Positions 52,007 to 63,065 are shown, counted from the stretch's first letter. The stretch is 64,000 nt of DNA from Roseovarius aestuariivivens (GCF_004761875.1 NZ_SJEY01000006.1:1-64000), one strand, 5' to 3'. Numbers and translations: made by a program. The notes: generated by a model from the letters alone, not told the origin.

Positions 52007-52852
52007 TCAACCGCCGCGTTGCCGCCGCGCCATGAAGGCCAGACGCTCGAAAAGATGCACGTCCTGTTCGTTCTTGAGAAGGGCGCCATGAAGCTTGGGC
52101 AGGGCGTCGGCTCCATCGCGCTTGAGATCCTCTGCGGAAAGATCCTCGGCAAGGATAAGCTTGAGCCAGTCCAGCACCTCGGATGTGGAGGGCTTTTTCT
52201 TGAGCCCTGTCTGCTCGCGAATGTCGAAGAACTGCGTCAGGGCCTCTGTCAGAAGCTTGTCCTTGATGCCGGGATGATGCACTTCGACGATCCGGCGCAT
52301 TGTGTCGGCGTCGGGAAAACGAATGTAGTGAAAGAAACAGCGGCGCAAGAACGCATCCGGCAGCTCTTTTTCATTGTTCGAGGTAATAATCACAATCGGC
52401 CGCTGTCTGGCCGTGATGGTCTCACCGGTCTCGTAGACATGAAATTCCATCCGGTCGAGTTCTTGCAGAAGATCGTTCGGAAACTCGATATCCGCCTTGT
52501 CGATCTCGTCGATGAGCAGCACGACCTTTTCCCCAGCTTCGAAGGCCTGCCAAAGTTTGCCCTTGCGGATGTAATTGCGCACGTCGTTGACACGCTCGTC
52601 GCCAAGCTGGCTATCGCGAAGGCGGCTGACCGCATCGTATTCGTAAAGACCTTGCTGCGCCTTGGTCGTCGATTTGATGTTCCATTCCAGCATCGGCACG
52701 CCGAGACCCTTGGCCACTTGCCGCGCCAGTTCGGTCTTGCCGGTGCCGGGCTCTCCCTTGACCAGAAGCGGCCTTTCCAGCGTGACGGCAGCGTTGACCG
52801 CGATCGTCAGATCTTCTGTGGCGATGTAGGCGTCTGTGCCTTCAAATTTCAT
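52007..52852 (-). CDS. MoxR-family AAA+ ATPase (second locus)
   Basis: 281 aa. Walker A KGEPGTGKTELARQVA (residues 36-51), Walker B VVLLIDEIDKADIEFPND, sensor 1 IIITSNNEKELPDAFLRRCFFHYI. It is more like the widespread stand-alone MoxR branch than the 43483 protein. It probably acts with the VWA protein at 48917-50101. ATP-driven remodelling of a client is the expected job; the client is unknown. Confidence 0.9.
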   Translation of the reverse strand: MKFEGTDAYIATEDLTIAVNAAVTLERPLLVKGEPGTGKTELARQVAKGLGVPMLEWNIKSTTKAQQGLYEYDAVSRLRDSQLGDERVNDVRNYIRKGKLWQAFEAGEKVVLLIDEIDKADIEFPNDLLQELDRMEFHVYETGETITARQRPIVIITSNNEKELPDAFLRRCFFHYIRFPDADTMRRIVEVHHPGIKDKLLTEALTQFFDIREQTGLKKKPSTSEVLDWLKLILAEDLSAEDLKRDGADALPKLHGALLKNEQDVHLFERLAFMARRQRGG

Positions 52853-52999
52853 CTCTGGGGTTTCCTAGCTTGGCGCAAAGCGGCGCAATTCGGCGGCACA
52901 CTAATGCGGGTGCGAAAACACATCAATGCGGCGTGATTGTGTAGTGACAATCGCGTTTTGCCCGTGTAATCCGCACCAACGGGAGCCAGGGAGACAGAA

Positions 53000-53455
53000 A
53001 TGGACGATGCTGGCCGAGAAGAGGGTACCGATATGAAAGCAGAGGTCTTTCTCTCCGAGGATTACACCCCGGCGGAAGACGAGCCGTTCATGAATGAACG
53101 CCAGCTCGAGTATTTCCGTCGGAAGCTGATCAACTGGAGGAATGAATTGCTCGAGGGCAGTCGCGACACGATCGAGGGGCTGCAAGACAGCACCCGCGCG
53201 ATCCCTGACGTGGCAGACCGCGCAAGCGAGGAAACCGACAGGGCGCTGGAACTGCGCACGCGGGATCGCCAGCGTAAGTTGGTCGCAAAGATCGACGCTG
53301 CGCTGAGACGGATCGAAGAGGGCGAGTATGGCTATTGCGAGGTGACCGGCGAGCCGATCAGCCTCAAGCGGCTGAATGCCCGTCCCATCGCTACCATGAG
53401 CCTTGAGGCACAGGAGCGTCACGAGCGCCGCGAGAAAGTGCACCGCGACGATTGA
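53000..53455 (+). CDS. dksA: RNA polymerase-binding protein DksA, zinc-less form
   Basis: 151 aa. The coiled-coil tip keeps the D70-x-x-D73-x-A motif (IPDVADRA) that reaches the polymerase active site with ppGpp. The zinc-finger region keeps only C113; the other three Cys positions are T116, S134 and A137, so no zinc is expected. Similar Cys-poor DksA proteins are known in Rhodobacter. GGGAGACAG precedes the ATG at 53000; an ATG at 53033 gives the more usual MKAEVFL start. A good terminator follows. Confidence 0.92.
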   Translation: MDDAGREEGTDMKAEVFLSEDYTPAEDEPFMNERQLEYFRRKLINWRNELLEGSRDTIEGLQDSTRAIPDVADRASEETDRALELRTRDRQRKLVAKIDAALRRIEEGEYGYCEVTGEPISLKRLNARPIATMSLEAQERHERREKVHRDD

Positions 53456-53480
53456 TCGTGCAAGCAGCTGCAACCAGATC

Positions 53481-53512
53481 AAAACGCCGGGGCTTTCGTC
53501 CTGGCGTTTTTT
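53481..53512 (+). terminator. Rho-independent terminator of dksA
   Basis: AACGCCGGG/CCTGGCGTT stem with one mismatch, 8-nt loop and a TTTTTT run, 26 bp after the dksA stop. Confidence 0.8.
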
Positions 53513-53528
53513 CGTTCAAGCACATCCT

Positions 53529-54689
53529 ATGGATATAAAGGGTCTGGAGTGCCTCATCCTTGGCGGGGGAATCGGCGGGCTTGCCGCAGCGCTTGCCCTG
53601 TCGGCGCGCGGGGCACGCTGCCGAGTGCTGGAACAGGCGCCCGCATTGCGCGAGGTCGGCGCCGGGCTTCAGATTTCACCGAACGGCTTTGTCGTGCTCG
53701 AAGCACTCGGACTTGGCGAAGGTTTGCGACAAGCGTCGGTGCAGGCAAAGGCGGTAAGATTGTGCGATTATTCGGGACGCGACGTGGTCCGGCTCGACCT
53801 CGATCAATTGGAGCGTCCGTGGTATTTCTTTGTGCACCGTGCCGAGTTGCTTTCGCTGTTGGTGGAAGCCACGGCGCGTATGGGAATCCCGATCGAGACG
53901 GGTCGTCGCATCCTGAAGGTCCGGTCCGGAGCTCGCCCGTCCGTCGAAGATCAGACCGGTGCCGTTCACGCGGCGGATCTGATTATCGCCGCTGACGGGC
54001 TGCATTCCGTTGCGCGCCCCGTACTCAATGGAGAGGCCACGCCGTTCTTCACGGGCCAAGTGGCATGGCGGGCCGTAATCGACAGCGACAGTACCGCGCC
54101 CGAGGCGCAAGTCTTCATGGGACCCAAGCGCCATCTGGTCACCTATCCGCTTTCGCGCGGTCGCCGTAATATCGTCGCTGTAGAGGAGCGTCGAAGTTGG
54201 CAGGCCGAGAGTTGGAGCCAGACAGACGACGCCGAGAACCTGCGCAAAGCCTTCGCCGATTTTGGTGCGCCGGTGCGGGACATGCTGGCGCGGGTCGGAC
54301 CAGTGAACCTGTGGGGCTTGTTCCGTCACCCCGTGGCAAGGACATGGCATGCGGACGGCGTCGCGCTGGTCGGTGACGCGGCCCATCCGACGCTCCCGTT
54401 CCTGGCGCAGGGTGCCAATATGGCGCTGGAAGATGCCTGGGGTCTGAGGCGCGCGCTTGACGACGCTTCTAGCCTGACCGGAGGGCTTGTCGCGTATCAA
54501 GAGTTACGGCAGGCGCGCGCCGAGCGCATCGTTTCAGCGGCCAGCAGGAATGCCTGGAAGTACCATTTGTCTTTTCCGCCTTTACGCATGGCGGCGCATT
54601 TTGCCTTGCGGCTGGGTGGGTCGGTCGCGCCTCGGCGACTCACCGGCCAGTTTGACTGGCTCTATGGCTATGACATCACGCACGATTAG
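53529..54689 (+). CDS. FAD-dependent monooxygenase (salicylate hydroxylase type)
   Basis: 386 aa. The N-terminal dinucleotide fold LGGGIGGLAAALALSARG, the DG segment LIIAADGLHSVAR and the GDAAHPTLPFLAQGANMALED motif define a group A flavin monooxygenase that uses NAD(P)H and oxygen to hydroxylate an aromatic ring. Its substrate cannot be read from sequence. Start ATG at 53529; the preceding dksA terminator isolates it. There are no aromatic-degradation genes nearby. Confidence 0.87.
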   Translation: MDIKGLECLILGGGIGGLAAALALSARGARCRVLEQAPALREVGAGLQISPNGFVVLEALGLGEGLRQASVQAKAVRLCDYSGRDVVRLDLDQLERPWYFFVHRAELLSLLVEATARMGIPIETGRRILKVRSGARPSVEDQTGAVHAADLIIAADGLHSVARPVLNGEATPFFTGQVAWRAVIDSDSTAPEAQVFMGPKRHLVTYPLSRGRRNIVAVEERRSWQAESWSQTDDAENLRKAFADFGAPVRDMLARVGPVNLWGLFRHPVARTWHADGVALVGDAAHPTLPFLAQGANMALEDAWGLRRALDDASSLTGGLVAYQELRQARAERIVSAASRNAWKYHLSFPPLRMAAHFALRLGGSVAPRRLTGQFDWLYGYDITHD

Positions 54690-54793
54690 TCGTCGCATCT
54701 GGTGACGCGGTAAGGCTTCGTAGCTTTGGAGTGCTTCCCTGCGCAGGCCTTAGTGCGGCAAGGGCGGCGTCATACGCTGCAATTCAGGCAAAA

Positions 54794-54883
54794 TGGCGGA
54801 GAGACAGGGATTCGAACCCTGGGTGGGCTTGCACCCACAACGGTTTTCGAGACCGCCCCGTTCGACCACTCCGGCACCTCTCC
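54794..54883 (-). tRNA. tRNA-Ser (anticodon CGA)
   Basis: 90 nt with encoded CCA. Acceptor GGAGAGG/TCTCTCC, anticodon loop CTCGAAA, a long variable arm (GTGGGTGCAAGCCCAC) as expected for serine, and T-loop TTCGAAT. Confidence 0.95.
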
Positions 54884-54998
54884 GCGGGGGTCTGGTGGGT
54901 GCGTTTAATTGCCTTTGACAGGGGCCGCAAGGGGTTTGGCATTGTTTGGCCAGAGAATCTGCCTAGGTTGGGATCGAGCAAAATAACGAGGTGCGTGT

Positions 54999-55847
54999 GT
55001 GATACGACATGCTGATTTCCGACATCTGGTCTTGGCGACGCTGGCAGGGCTCACGCTGGCCCTTGGAGCGATGATGCCAGCCCGCGCGGCCGACCGCGAC
55101 CGGGTCGAAGCGTTTCTGACCGTGACCGGTTTTGACGTGGCGCTTGAATCCATTGCGCTGTCGGCCGCCGACGCGCCTGCCATGCTGGGCATGCAGCCCA
55201 ATGAGTTCGGGTCAGACTGGCGCGAAAAGTCGGCAGAGGTGTTCGACACCGATTTGATGCACGGCATGGCGCTGTCGATTCTGGAGGAAGCCCTGAGCGA
55301 CGATCTTCTGACTCACGCGGCGGCATTCTATGCCTCGCCTCTGGGGCAACGCCTGGTCGAGGCGGAGAACGCCTCGCACATGGTCGAAGACGATGTCGCC
55401 AAGCAGACCGAGGGCGGCGAGGTGGTGGCATTATGGACACAGAATGACGATCCGCGCCTCGATATCCTGCGCAGTCTGAACAAGGCCATTGATAGCGCCG
55501 ACACGGCCGTGCGCGCGGTGCAGGAGATTCAGGTGCGGTTTTTGATGGCTGCGTCCAATTCCGGTGTTCTCGAACGGCGTCTGGATGAGCAGGCTTTACG
55601 GGCTGCCTTAAAGGAAAACGAACCGGAATTGCGCCGCTCGCTACAGGTTTCGGGCCTTACGGCGGCAGCCTACACGTATCAGGATTTCAGCGAAGAAGAT
55701 CTGGCGGCATATCTCGTCGCACTGGAGCATCCCGATATGCAGCAGGTCTATGAACTTATGAATGCCGTTCAGTACGAGATCATGGCAAACCGCTTTGAGG
55801 AACTGGCGCGGGTTATGGCAGACATGCATCCCGGACAAGAGCTCTGA
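54999..55847 (+). CDS. DUF2059 exported protein (first of tandem pair)
   Basis: 282 aa, GTG start. Signal peptide ends near ARA (residue 30). The mostly helical body includes the DUF2059-like block LLTHAAAFYASPLGQRLVEAEN. Function of the family is unknown. It overlaps the next gene by one base (TGATG), and both proteins share length and pattern, so this is a tandem paralogue pair in one operon. A tRNA-Ser gene lies divergently upstream. Confidence 0.75.
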   Translation: MIRHADFRHLVLATLAGLTLALGAMMPARAADRDRVEAFLTVTGFDVALESIALSAADAPAMLGMQPNEFGSDWREKSAEVFDTDLMHGMALSILEEALSDDLLTHAAAFYASPLGQRLVEAENASHMVEDDVAKQTEGGEVVALWTQNDDPRLDILRSLNKAIDSADTAVRAVQEIQVRFLMAASNSGVLERRLDEQALRAALKENEPELRRSLQVSGLTAAAYTYQDFSEEDLAAYLVALEHPDMQQVYELMNAVQYEIMANRFEELARVMADMHPGQEL

Positions 55848-56665
55848 TGCGTCTGGTTGTCTCACTGATCACCGGACTCTTCCTTTCGTGCGGGGCTGTT
55901 CAGGCCGGCGAGGCCGAGGATATGGACGCCTTGCTTGAGGCCCTGCGCATAAATGATGCGGTTGAGATCATGCGCGCGGAGGGTCTTGTCTATGGCAATG
56001 AAATCGCTGCGGACATGCTGCCCGAAACAAGCGAGGATGCCTGGGCTGCCCAGCTTTCACGGATTTATGATACCGACCGCTTGGCAGGCCAGGTTTCGAC
56101 CAGGTTGGCGGAAGCGCTTGCCGGAACCGACCTTGCGCCGCTGGTGGCCTTCATGACGTCCGAGACCGGCCGCGAGATTGTGGCGCTTGAAATCTCCGCG
56201 CGAGAGGCTTTTCTGGATCCTGCGACCGAAGACGCAGCATTCGCAAGTTATGAAGCGGCGAAAGAAGAGCAAACAATTCTTTACCGTAAGGTGCAGGTTC
56301 TGATCGAGGACAGCGCACTTGTGGATTTCAACGTGATGGGCGCGCTCAACGCCAATCTCATGTTCTACCGCGGTCTGGAAGACGGCGGCGCCATTGAGAT
56401 GGGTGAGTCGGAAATGCTGAAGGATGTATGGGCGCAGGAAGACGCCGTGCGCGCCGAGTCCGAAAGCTGGCTCGGCGCCTTCCTTATGATGGCGTACCGT
56501 CCGCTCGATCCCGACGCGCTCGAGGCGTATACGGCGTTTTATCGAACGCCCGAGGGCCAGGCGCTCAATGCCGCGATTTTCGAGGCGTATGACGGGATGT
56601 ACGAGCAGGTGTCCTACCTTCTGGGCCGGGCCGTGGCACGCCAGATGACAAGCGAGGAACTGTAG
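55847..56665 (+). CDS. DUF2059 exported protein (second of tandem pair)
   Basis: 272 aa. Signal peptide ends near VQA (residue 20). Body helical with FMTSETGREIVALE and, near the C terminus, AYTAFYRTPEGQALNAAIFEAYDGMY, the same F-Y-x-(T/S)-P-x-G-Q pattern as its neighbour. Likely a soluble periplasmic protein. Translation is coupled to the first copy. Partner or substrate unknown. Confidence 0.75.
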   Translation: MRLVVSLITGLFLSCGAVQAGEAEDMDALLEALRINDAVEIMRAEGLVYGNEIAADMLPETSEDAWAAQLSRIYDTDRLAGQVSTRLAEALAGTDLAPLVAFMTSETGREIVALEISAREAFLDPATEDAAFASYEAAKEEQTILYRKVQVLIEDSALVDFNVMGALNANLMFYRGLEDGGAIEMGESEMLKDVWAQEDAVRAESESWLGAFLMMAYRPLDPDALEAYTAFYRTPEGQALNAAIFEAYDGMYEQVSYLLGRAVARQMTSEEL

Positions 56666-56711
56666 CGCTCGACGTCAGACGGATCGCTGGAATATTGCAC
56701 CCAGTTCGGTC

Positions 56712-56740
56712 TTGACAGGTCCGCCTATCCTGACCATAAG
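56712..56740 (+). promoter_or_regulatory. Promoter of rplU-rpmA
   Basis: TTGACA (56712-56717), 17-bp spacer, CATAAG (56735-56740). Perfect -35 hexamer; predicted leader of about 140 nt before rplU. Confidence 0.6.
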
Positions 56741-56889
56741 CCCGCATCCCGACGAGGTTCGCTCGCGCGGGTGTGGTATCAATGACGCTCACTTAGCTGG
56801 GCGCGCTGTCCGAGGCAGGCCTGAGAAGGCCGCAACACGGGAGACGATCCCGAGGCCACAGGACGCGGGATATGAAAAGGAAGACTAGG

Positions 56890-57585
56890 ATGTTCGCGGT
56901 CCTCAAGACCGGCGGCAAGCAGTATAAAGTCCAGTCGGGCGATATGCTCCGCGTGGAAAAGCTTGCAGCAGATGCCGGTGAAAAAGTTCAATTCAACGAG
57001 ATTCTGATGCTGGGCGGTGATAGCACCGTGATTGGCACGCCTTTCGTCGACGGCGCTGCTGTGCAGGCTGAGGTCGTCGATCAGATCAAGGGCGACAAGG
57101 TCATCCACTTCGTCAAGCGCCGCCGCAAGCACGGATCGAAGCGCACCAAGGGCCACCGTCAGCAACTGACCGTCCTGCGTGTGACCGAGATCCTGGAAAA
57201 AGGCGCAGAAAAGTCGGGCGTGAAAGCAGCGATGGGCGCAGGATCCGCCGCGGCTGTTGCCGGTCTTGGCGACGCAAAGCTCGCCACAAACAAGGCCGAA
57301 CAGGCCGACATGAACGCCCGCATCAAAACAGACGACAACAGCGCCAAGGCAAAGCCCGTGGCAGAGGCCGGCGTAGCGTCTGGCGCTGCGGACGATCTCA
57401 AGCAGCTGTCGGGCGTTGGCCCTGCGCTTGAGAAGAAACTCAACGAAGCCGGTGTGACAACGTTTGCCCAGATCGCAGCATGGACCGAAGAGGACATTGC
57501 TGCTATGGACGAGAAATTGTCGTTCAAAGGCCGGATCGAGCGTGAAGGCTGGGTCGATCAGGCCAAAGAGATCGTCAAAGGCTAA
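56890..57585 (+). CDS. rplU: 50S ribosomal protein L21 with C-terminal helix-hairpin-helix extension
   Basis: 231 aa, over twice the usual length of about 103. Residues 1-103 are ordinary L21 ([33 protein letters not shown]). An Ala/Lys-rich linker (about 104-165) leads to a helix-hairpin-helix domain at 168-231 ([33 protein letters not shown]). Such fusions are known in Rhodobacteraceae; the role of the tail is not. Start at MFAVLK is preferred to an ATG six codons earlier. It is followed by rpmA after 11 bp. Confidence 0.95.
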   Translation: MFAVLKTGGKQYKVQSGDMLRVEKLAADAGEKVQFNEILMLGGDSTVIGTPFVDGAAVQAEVVDQIKGDKVIHFVKRRRKHGSKRTKGHRQQLTVLRVTEILEKGAEKSGVKAAMGAGSAAAVAGLGDAKLATNKAEQADMNARIKTDDNSAKAKPVAEAGVASGAADDLKQLSGVGPALEKKLNEAGVTTFAQIAAWTEEDIAAMDEKLSFKGRIEREGWVDQAKEIVKG

Positions 57586-57596
57586 GGAGAAGCGAG

Positions 57597-57866
57597 ATGG
57601 CACATAAAAAAGCAGGCGGTTCATCCCGCAACGGGCGCGACTCGGCTGGCCGCCGTCTTGGCGTCAAGAAATACGGTGGCGAAGCCGTCGTTCCTGGCAA
57701 TATCCTCGTGCGTCAGCGCGGCAACAAATTTTGGCCGGGCGACAACGTTGGACAAGGCAAGGACCACACGCTTTTTGCCACGGTTGAGGGTTCTGTTCAG
57801 TTCCGCAAGGGACTGAAGGGTCGGACCTTCATTTCGGTTACGCCGGTGGCGGAGGCCGCAGAGTAA
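57597..57866 (+). CDS. rpmA: 50S ribosomal protein L27
   Basis: 89 aa. The N terminus [16 protein letters not shown], which reaches towards the peptidyl-transferase centre, and [17 protein letters not shown] are typical. No cleavable N-terminal extension of the Firmicutes type. AAGGAG lies ahead of the ATG. Cotranscribed with rplU; terminator downstream. Confidence 0.98.
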   Translation: MAHKKAGGSSRNGRDSAGRRLGVKKYGGEAVVPGNILVRQRGNKFWPGDNVGQGKDHTLFATVEGSVQFRKGLKGRTFISVTPVAEAAE

Positions 57867-57895
57867 GCCGACACCAAAAGGTCTGACACACCAAC

Positions 57896-57927
57896 GGGAT
57901 CGGCAAACCGCCGGTCCCTTTTCTTTT
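57896..57927 (+). terminator. Rho-independent terminator of rplU-rpmA
   Basis: GGGATCGGC/GCCGGTCCC, 9 bp with one G-T pair, 5-nt loop, then TTTTCTTTT. Confidence 0.8.
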
Positions 57928-58154
57928 GGGCGGCCTTTGCGGGAAACGAGATTGAAAGTCATGATACGGGATCAGGTGGCATGAGCGTGGCGGGCGTCAC
58001 GAATTCCGCTTCTGCCGGAGCACCCGCCTTGCAGGCGACCGCAACAATCGCCATCTGATTTCTGCTACTGCACTGCCTGCGGCACCCCGTCTGGACATAC
58101 GGAGGAGATCAGATTGCTGAGGGTGTTGCGGGTACGTCGGCGGAAGCGATTTTA

Positions 58155-58223
58155 ATGTGGACGCTGGCGGTGCTGACCGTCGCATCCGTGGTATTCGTTC
58201 TTTTCGGAGGAGAAGGCATATGA
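58155..58223 (+). CDS. Micro-ORF, 22-aa hydrophobic peptide overlapping the GNAT start
   Basis: ATG at 58155, TGA at 58221-58223, which overlaps the ATG of the following GNAT gene (ATGA). The peptide is a single hydrophobic stretch (WTLAVLTVASVVFVLF) with a Gly/Glu tail. GGAGGAG at 58100-58106 lies too far upstream for this ATG but would suit a start around 58113 for a 13-codon basic frame whose TAA overlaps this ATG. The chain of overlaps suggests a leader-peptide arrangement; expression is unproven. Confidence 0.35.
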   Translation: MWTLAVLTVASVVFVLFGGEGI

Positions 58224-58759
58224 AGTTCGAGCATATTTCCAGCCAGCCGGTGATCGACGCGGGCCGCTTCATGCTGCGCCCTTTGCGTGGTGCTGATGCC
58301 GGTCTGATCGAGATGTATGCCGGTGACGAGAGGGTGGCCTGGCGTACCACGACCATTCCGCACCCGCTTCCCCCCGGCGTTGCCGAAGCGCTGATCGCCC
58401 GGTCGAACGATCCTATCCATTCCGAAGATGTCTGGGCGATGGACGCCTCCGCGTTTGGCGGGAGCGCGCTCATGGGGCTTATAAGCCTCGAACGTCTTGA
58501 AATGAATCAATCCGAGATTGGCTATTGGGTGGCGCCGGCGTTCTGGAACGCCGGCATCGCCTCGGCCGCGGTAGAGGCGTTGGTTTCAGCGAATCCGCAC
58601 CGCGCCCGCACCATTTTCGCCAGTGTCTTTCAAGATAATCCGGCCTCAGCCCGGGTGTTGATCAACTGCGGCTTCGCATATCTCGGAGATGCGGAAAGCT
58701 TCTCGGTGGCGCGGCACGCCAAAGTCCCCACCTGGACCTACTCAAAAAAACTGGATTGA
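58220..58759 (+). CDS. GNAT family N-acetyltransferase (RimJ/RimL type)
   Basis: 179 aa. It has the RimJ/L-like layout: RFMLRPLRGADAGLIEMY at the N terminus, IGYWVAPAFWNAGIASAAVEAL (strand 4 and acetyl-CoA loop), and IFASVFQDNPASARVLINCGF, the family end motif. These enzymes acetylate N-terminal amines of proteins or small molecules. The start at 58220 has GGAGGAGAAGG upstream. It lies between rpmA and obgE on the same strand. Confidence 0.88.
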   Translation: MKFEHISSQPVIDAGRFMLRPLRGADAGLIEMYAGDERVAWRTTTIPHPLPPGVAEALIARSNDPIHSEDVWAMDASAFGGSALMGLISLERLEMNQSEIGYWVAPAFWNAGIASAAVEALVSANPHRARTIFASVFQDNPASARVLINCGFAYLGDAESFSVARHAKVPTWTYSKKLD

Positions 58760-58782
58760 GCCGTTAAGGGCCTTTCGCGTAA

Positions 58783-60923
<2,141 letters not shown>

Positions 60924-60967
60924 TCCGGTTTGCGTGTAGACTGCGCCGACCGCAGGAGGGTTGAACG

Positions 60968-62233
60968 ATGAAGGATCTGGACAATATCCCCGCGCTGATG
61001 GCCGAAATCGGCAGCCGTGCGCGCGCTGCGGCCACCACACTGGCCACGGCCACGCCGGAGGCGAAGCGGCAGGCACTCGAGGTGGCAGCCGATGCTGTCT
61101 GGAACACGCGCGCCGACATTATCGCGGCCAATGCGAAAGATCTTGAGTTCGGACGCGACAAAGGCCTGAGCGAGGCGATGATGGACCGTCTTATGCTGAA
61201 CGAGGCTCGGATCGAGAGTATTTGCGACGGCCTACGTACCGTGGCAGCGCAGGACGACCCTATTGGCGAGGTTCTTGAGGAATGGGACCGTCCTTCTGGT
61301 CTGCATATTCGCCGGGTGCGCACGCCGCTTGGTGTGATCGGCGTAATCTACGAATCCCGGCCCAACGTCACAGCGGATGCCGGGGCGCTCTGCCTGAAAT
61401 CGGGTAACGCCGTTATCCTGCGGGGCGGGTCGGAAAGTTTCCATTCTTCCGCCGCGATCCATGCCTGCCTTGTCGAGGGCCTCCGCCAAGCGGGTCTGCC
61501 CGATGATGCGATACAGCTCGTGCCGACGCGAGACCGTGCGGCGGTGCAGGAAATGCTGACGATGACCGACACGATCGACGTCATCGTACCCCGCGGCGGC
61601 AAGGGACTCGTCGGTCTCGTGCAGCGCGAAGCCCGCGTGCCGGTTTTCGCCCATCTTGAAGGCATCGTGCACATCTACCTCGATGCCCAGGCGGATCCGG
61701 AAAAAGCCCTGCGCGTCGTGCTGAACGCGAAGACCCGGCGCACTGGAATCTGTGGCGCGGCGGAATGTTTGCTGATCCACGAGTCGATCGTAGATACGAT
61801 CGGCCAGGGTGTACTTAAGGCCTTGATCGAAAAAGGGGTCGAAGTGCGTGCGGATGCGCGCCTTCAGATGGTTCCGGGTACCATACCCGCCAGCGAAGAC
61901 GATTGGGGGCACGAGTATCTGGACATGATTGTCGCCGCGAAATGCGTGGCGTCTCTTGACGAAGCCATCGATCATATCCGCACCTATGGTTCGAACCACA
62001 CCGACTGTATCATCACCGAAGATGACGGCGCCGCCGCGGAATTCTTCGCACGGCTAGACAGTGCGATTCTCATGCGCAACGCGTCGACCCAGTTCGCGGA
62101 CGGCAGCGAATTCGGCATGGGCGCAGAGATCGGCATCGCAACCGGCAAAATGCACGCGCGCGGTCCGGTCGGGGCGGCCCAATTGACCAGCTTCAAGTAT
62201 CTTGTCGAGGGGGACGGCACGACGCGCCCGTAA
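60968..62233 (+). CDS. proA: Gamma-glutamyl phosphate reductase
   Basis: 421 aa. Reduces glutamyl phosphate to the semialdehyde with NADPH. Family blocks [37 protein letters not shown] and the catalytic Cys in [14 protein letters not shown] are present. GGAGGG lies 9 bases before the ATG. Its 3' end overlaps the convergent chpT gene by 41 bp. Confidence 0.96.
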   Translation: MKDLDNIPALMAEIGSRARAAATTLATATPEAKRQALEVAADAVWNTRADIIAANAKDLEFGRDKGLSEAMMDRLMLNEARIESICDGLRTVAAQDDPIGEVLEEWDRPSGLHIRRVRTPLGVIGVIYESRPNVTADAGALCLKSGNAVILRGGSESFHSSAAIHACLVEGLRQAGLPDDAIQLVPTRDRAAVQEMLTMTDTIDVIVPRGGKGLVGLVQREARVPVFAHLEGIVHIYLDAQADPEKALRVVLNAKTRRTGICGAAECLLIHESIVDTIGQGVLKALIEKGVEVRADARLQMVPGTIPASEDDWGHEYLDMIVAAKCVASLDEAIDHIRTYGSNHTDCIITEDDGAAAEFFARLDSAILMRNASTQFADGSEFGMGAEIGIATGKMHARGPVGAAQLTSFKYLVEGDGTTRP

Positions 62234-62828
62234 GCGTGATCGTTGCCTCATTATCACCGAGATCCGTGGAAATCTTAATGTCCGCTTCCGCCGCCATGGC
62301 GGGAAGAAGCGAAAACTGGACAGTGGCCGGAACCGGCGTGCCGATCATTGGCGATCCGTTCAGACGCGCCCAGAGATCCGGATCGGGGATCAGCTGGGAA
62401 CCACGTGCCGTGACACACCACTGGCCATCCTGAATATCAACGGCGATCTCGCCGCCTTTTGGGATCGCCTGTTCACCGCAGAGGACCGCCAGCAACACAA
62501 TGCGGACCTCTTGCCGTGCAAAAGAGCCCGCCGGAAAGCCCTTAATTCGCACGCGGCCATCGGCGAAAAGCCCCATCAGGATCGCGGAAACTTCTTCTCC
62601 GCCGATCATCTGGCCTGACGAGGCCAAGCCAAACGCGACTCTGAAAAACCGGATCCGGGCATTCGCATGCGCCACGCTTTCGGCGACAAGCTTCAATTCC
62701 GGTGTTTTCGGAACACCGGACATTTCCAGAAGCTCCAGACCGTTCGTCACGGCCCCAATCGGGCTTACCAGATCGTGGCAGATACGCGAGCCTATCAACC
62801 CGGCCAAGGTGCTGGTATCGTGTCCCAT
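62193..62828 (-). CDS. chpT: Histidine phosphotransferase ChpT
   Basis: 211 aa. The first helix holds the phospho-accepting His in [23 protein letters not shown]; the second half is a degenerate kinase-like (HATPase-fold) domain. ChpT passes phosphate from CckA to CtrA and CpdR, controlling cell cycle, motility and gene-transfer agents in alphaproteobacteria. AAAGGA precedes the ATG. Divergent from the DUF3553 gene (33 bp between starts) and overlapping proA at the 3' end. Confidence 0.9.
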   Translation of the reverse strand: MGHDTSTLAGLIGSRICHDLVSPIGAVTNGLELLEMSGVPKTPELKLVAESVAHANARIRFFRVAFGLASSGQMIGGEEVSAILMGLFADGRVRIKGFPAGSFARQEVRIVLLAVLCGEQAIPKGGEIAVDIQDGQWCVTARGSQLIPDPDLWARLNGSPMIGTPVPATVQFSLLPAMAAEADIKISTDLGDNEATITLTGASCRPPRQDT

Positions 62829-62861
62829 CGACGATCGTCCTTTCCTAGCACCGGAGCCGTG

Positions 62862-63044
62862 ATGTCCGACCTGAATTCCATCCTCGAACCCGGCATGCTG
62901 GTTCAGCACCCGGGACAGCCGGACTGGGGCACCGGCCAGGTCCAATCCAACGTGGGCGGCAAGATCACCGTGAATTTTCCGGATTTCGGTAAGGTCGTGA
63001 TTGACGGATCCCGTGTTGAGCTTTTGCCGGTGATAGAACCATAA
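62862..63044 (+). CDS. DUF3553 small protein
   Basis: 60 aa. GMLVQHPGQPDWGTGQVQS and ITVNFPDFGKVVID form a small beta-barrel of the type seen in the CarD/TRCF or UvrD C-terminal Tudor-like domains; DUF3553 is that family. It might bind a polymerase or nucleic acid. GGAG precedes the ATG. It is divergent from chpT. Confidence 0.82.
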   Translation: MSDLNSILEPGMLVQHPGQPDWGTGQVQSNVGGKITVNFPDFGKVVIDGSRVELLPVIEP

Positions 63045-63050
63045 TCTTGG

Positions 63051-63065
63051 TTAGCGAATGATTAA
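63051..63065 (+). promoter_or_regulatory. CtrA-like box TTAG-N7-TTAA
   Basis: One base from the CtrA consensus TTAA-N7-TTAA, placed between the DUF3553 gene and olsB, 77 bp ahead of olsB. Such words are not rare, so this is only a candidate. Confidence 0.3.

Noticed and set aside
51952..52152. Tail reading GGNAAVDARLEQARAEGLNW in another frame past the MoxR-type stop
   Set aside because: It looks protein-like for about 25 codons, but the MoxR frame ends normally for its family and the alternative frame has no start or domain upstream.
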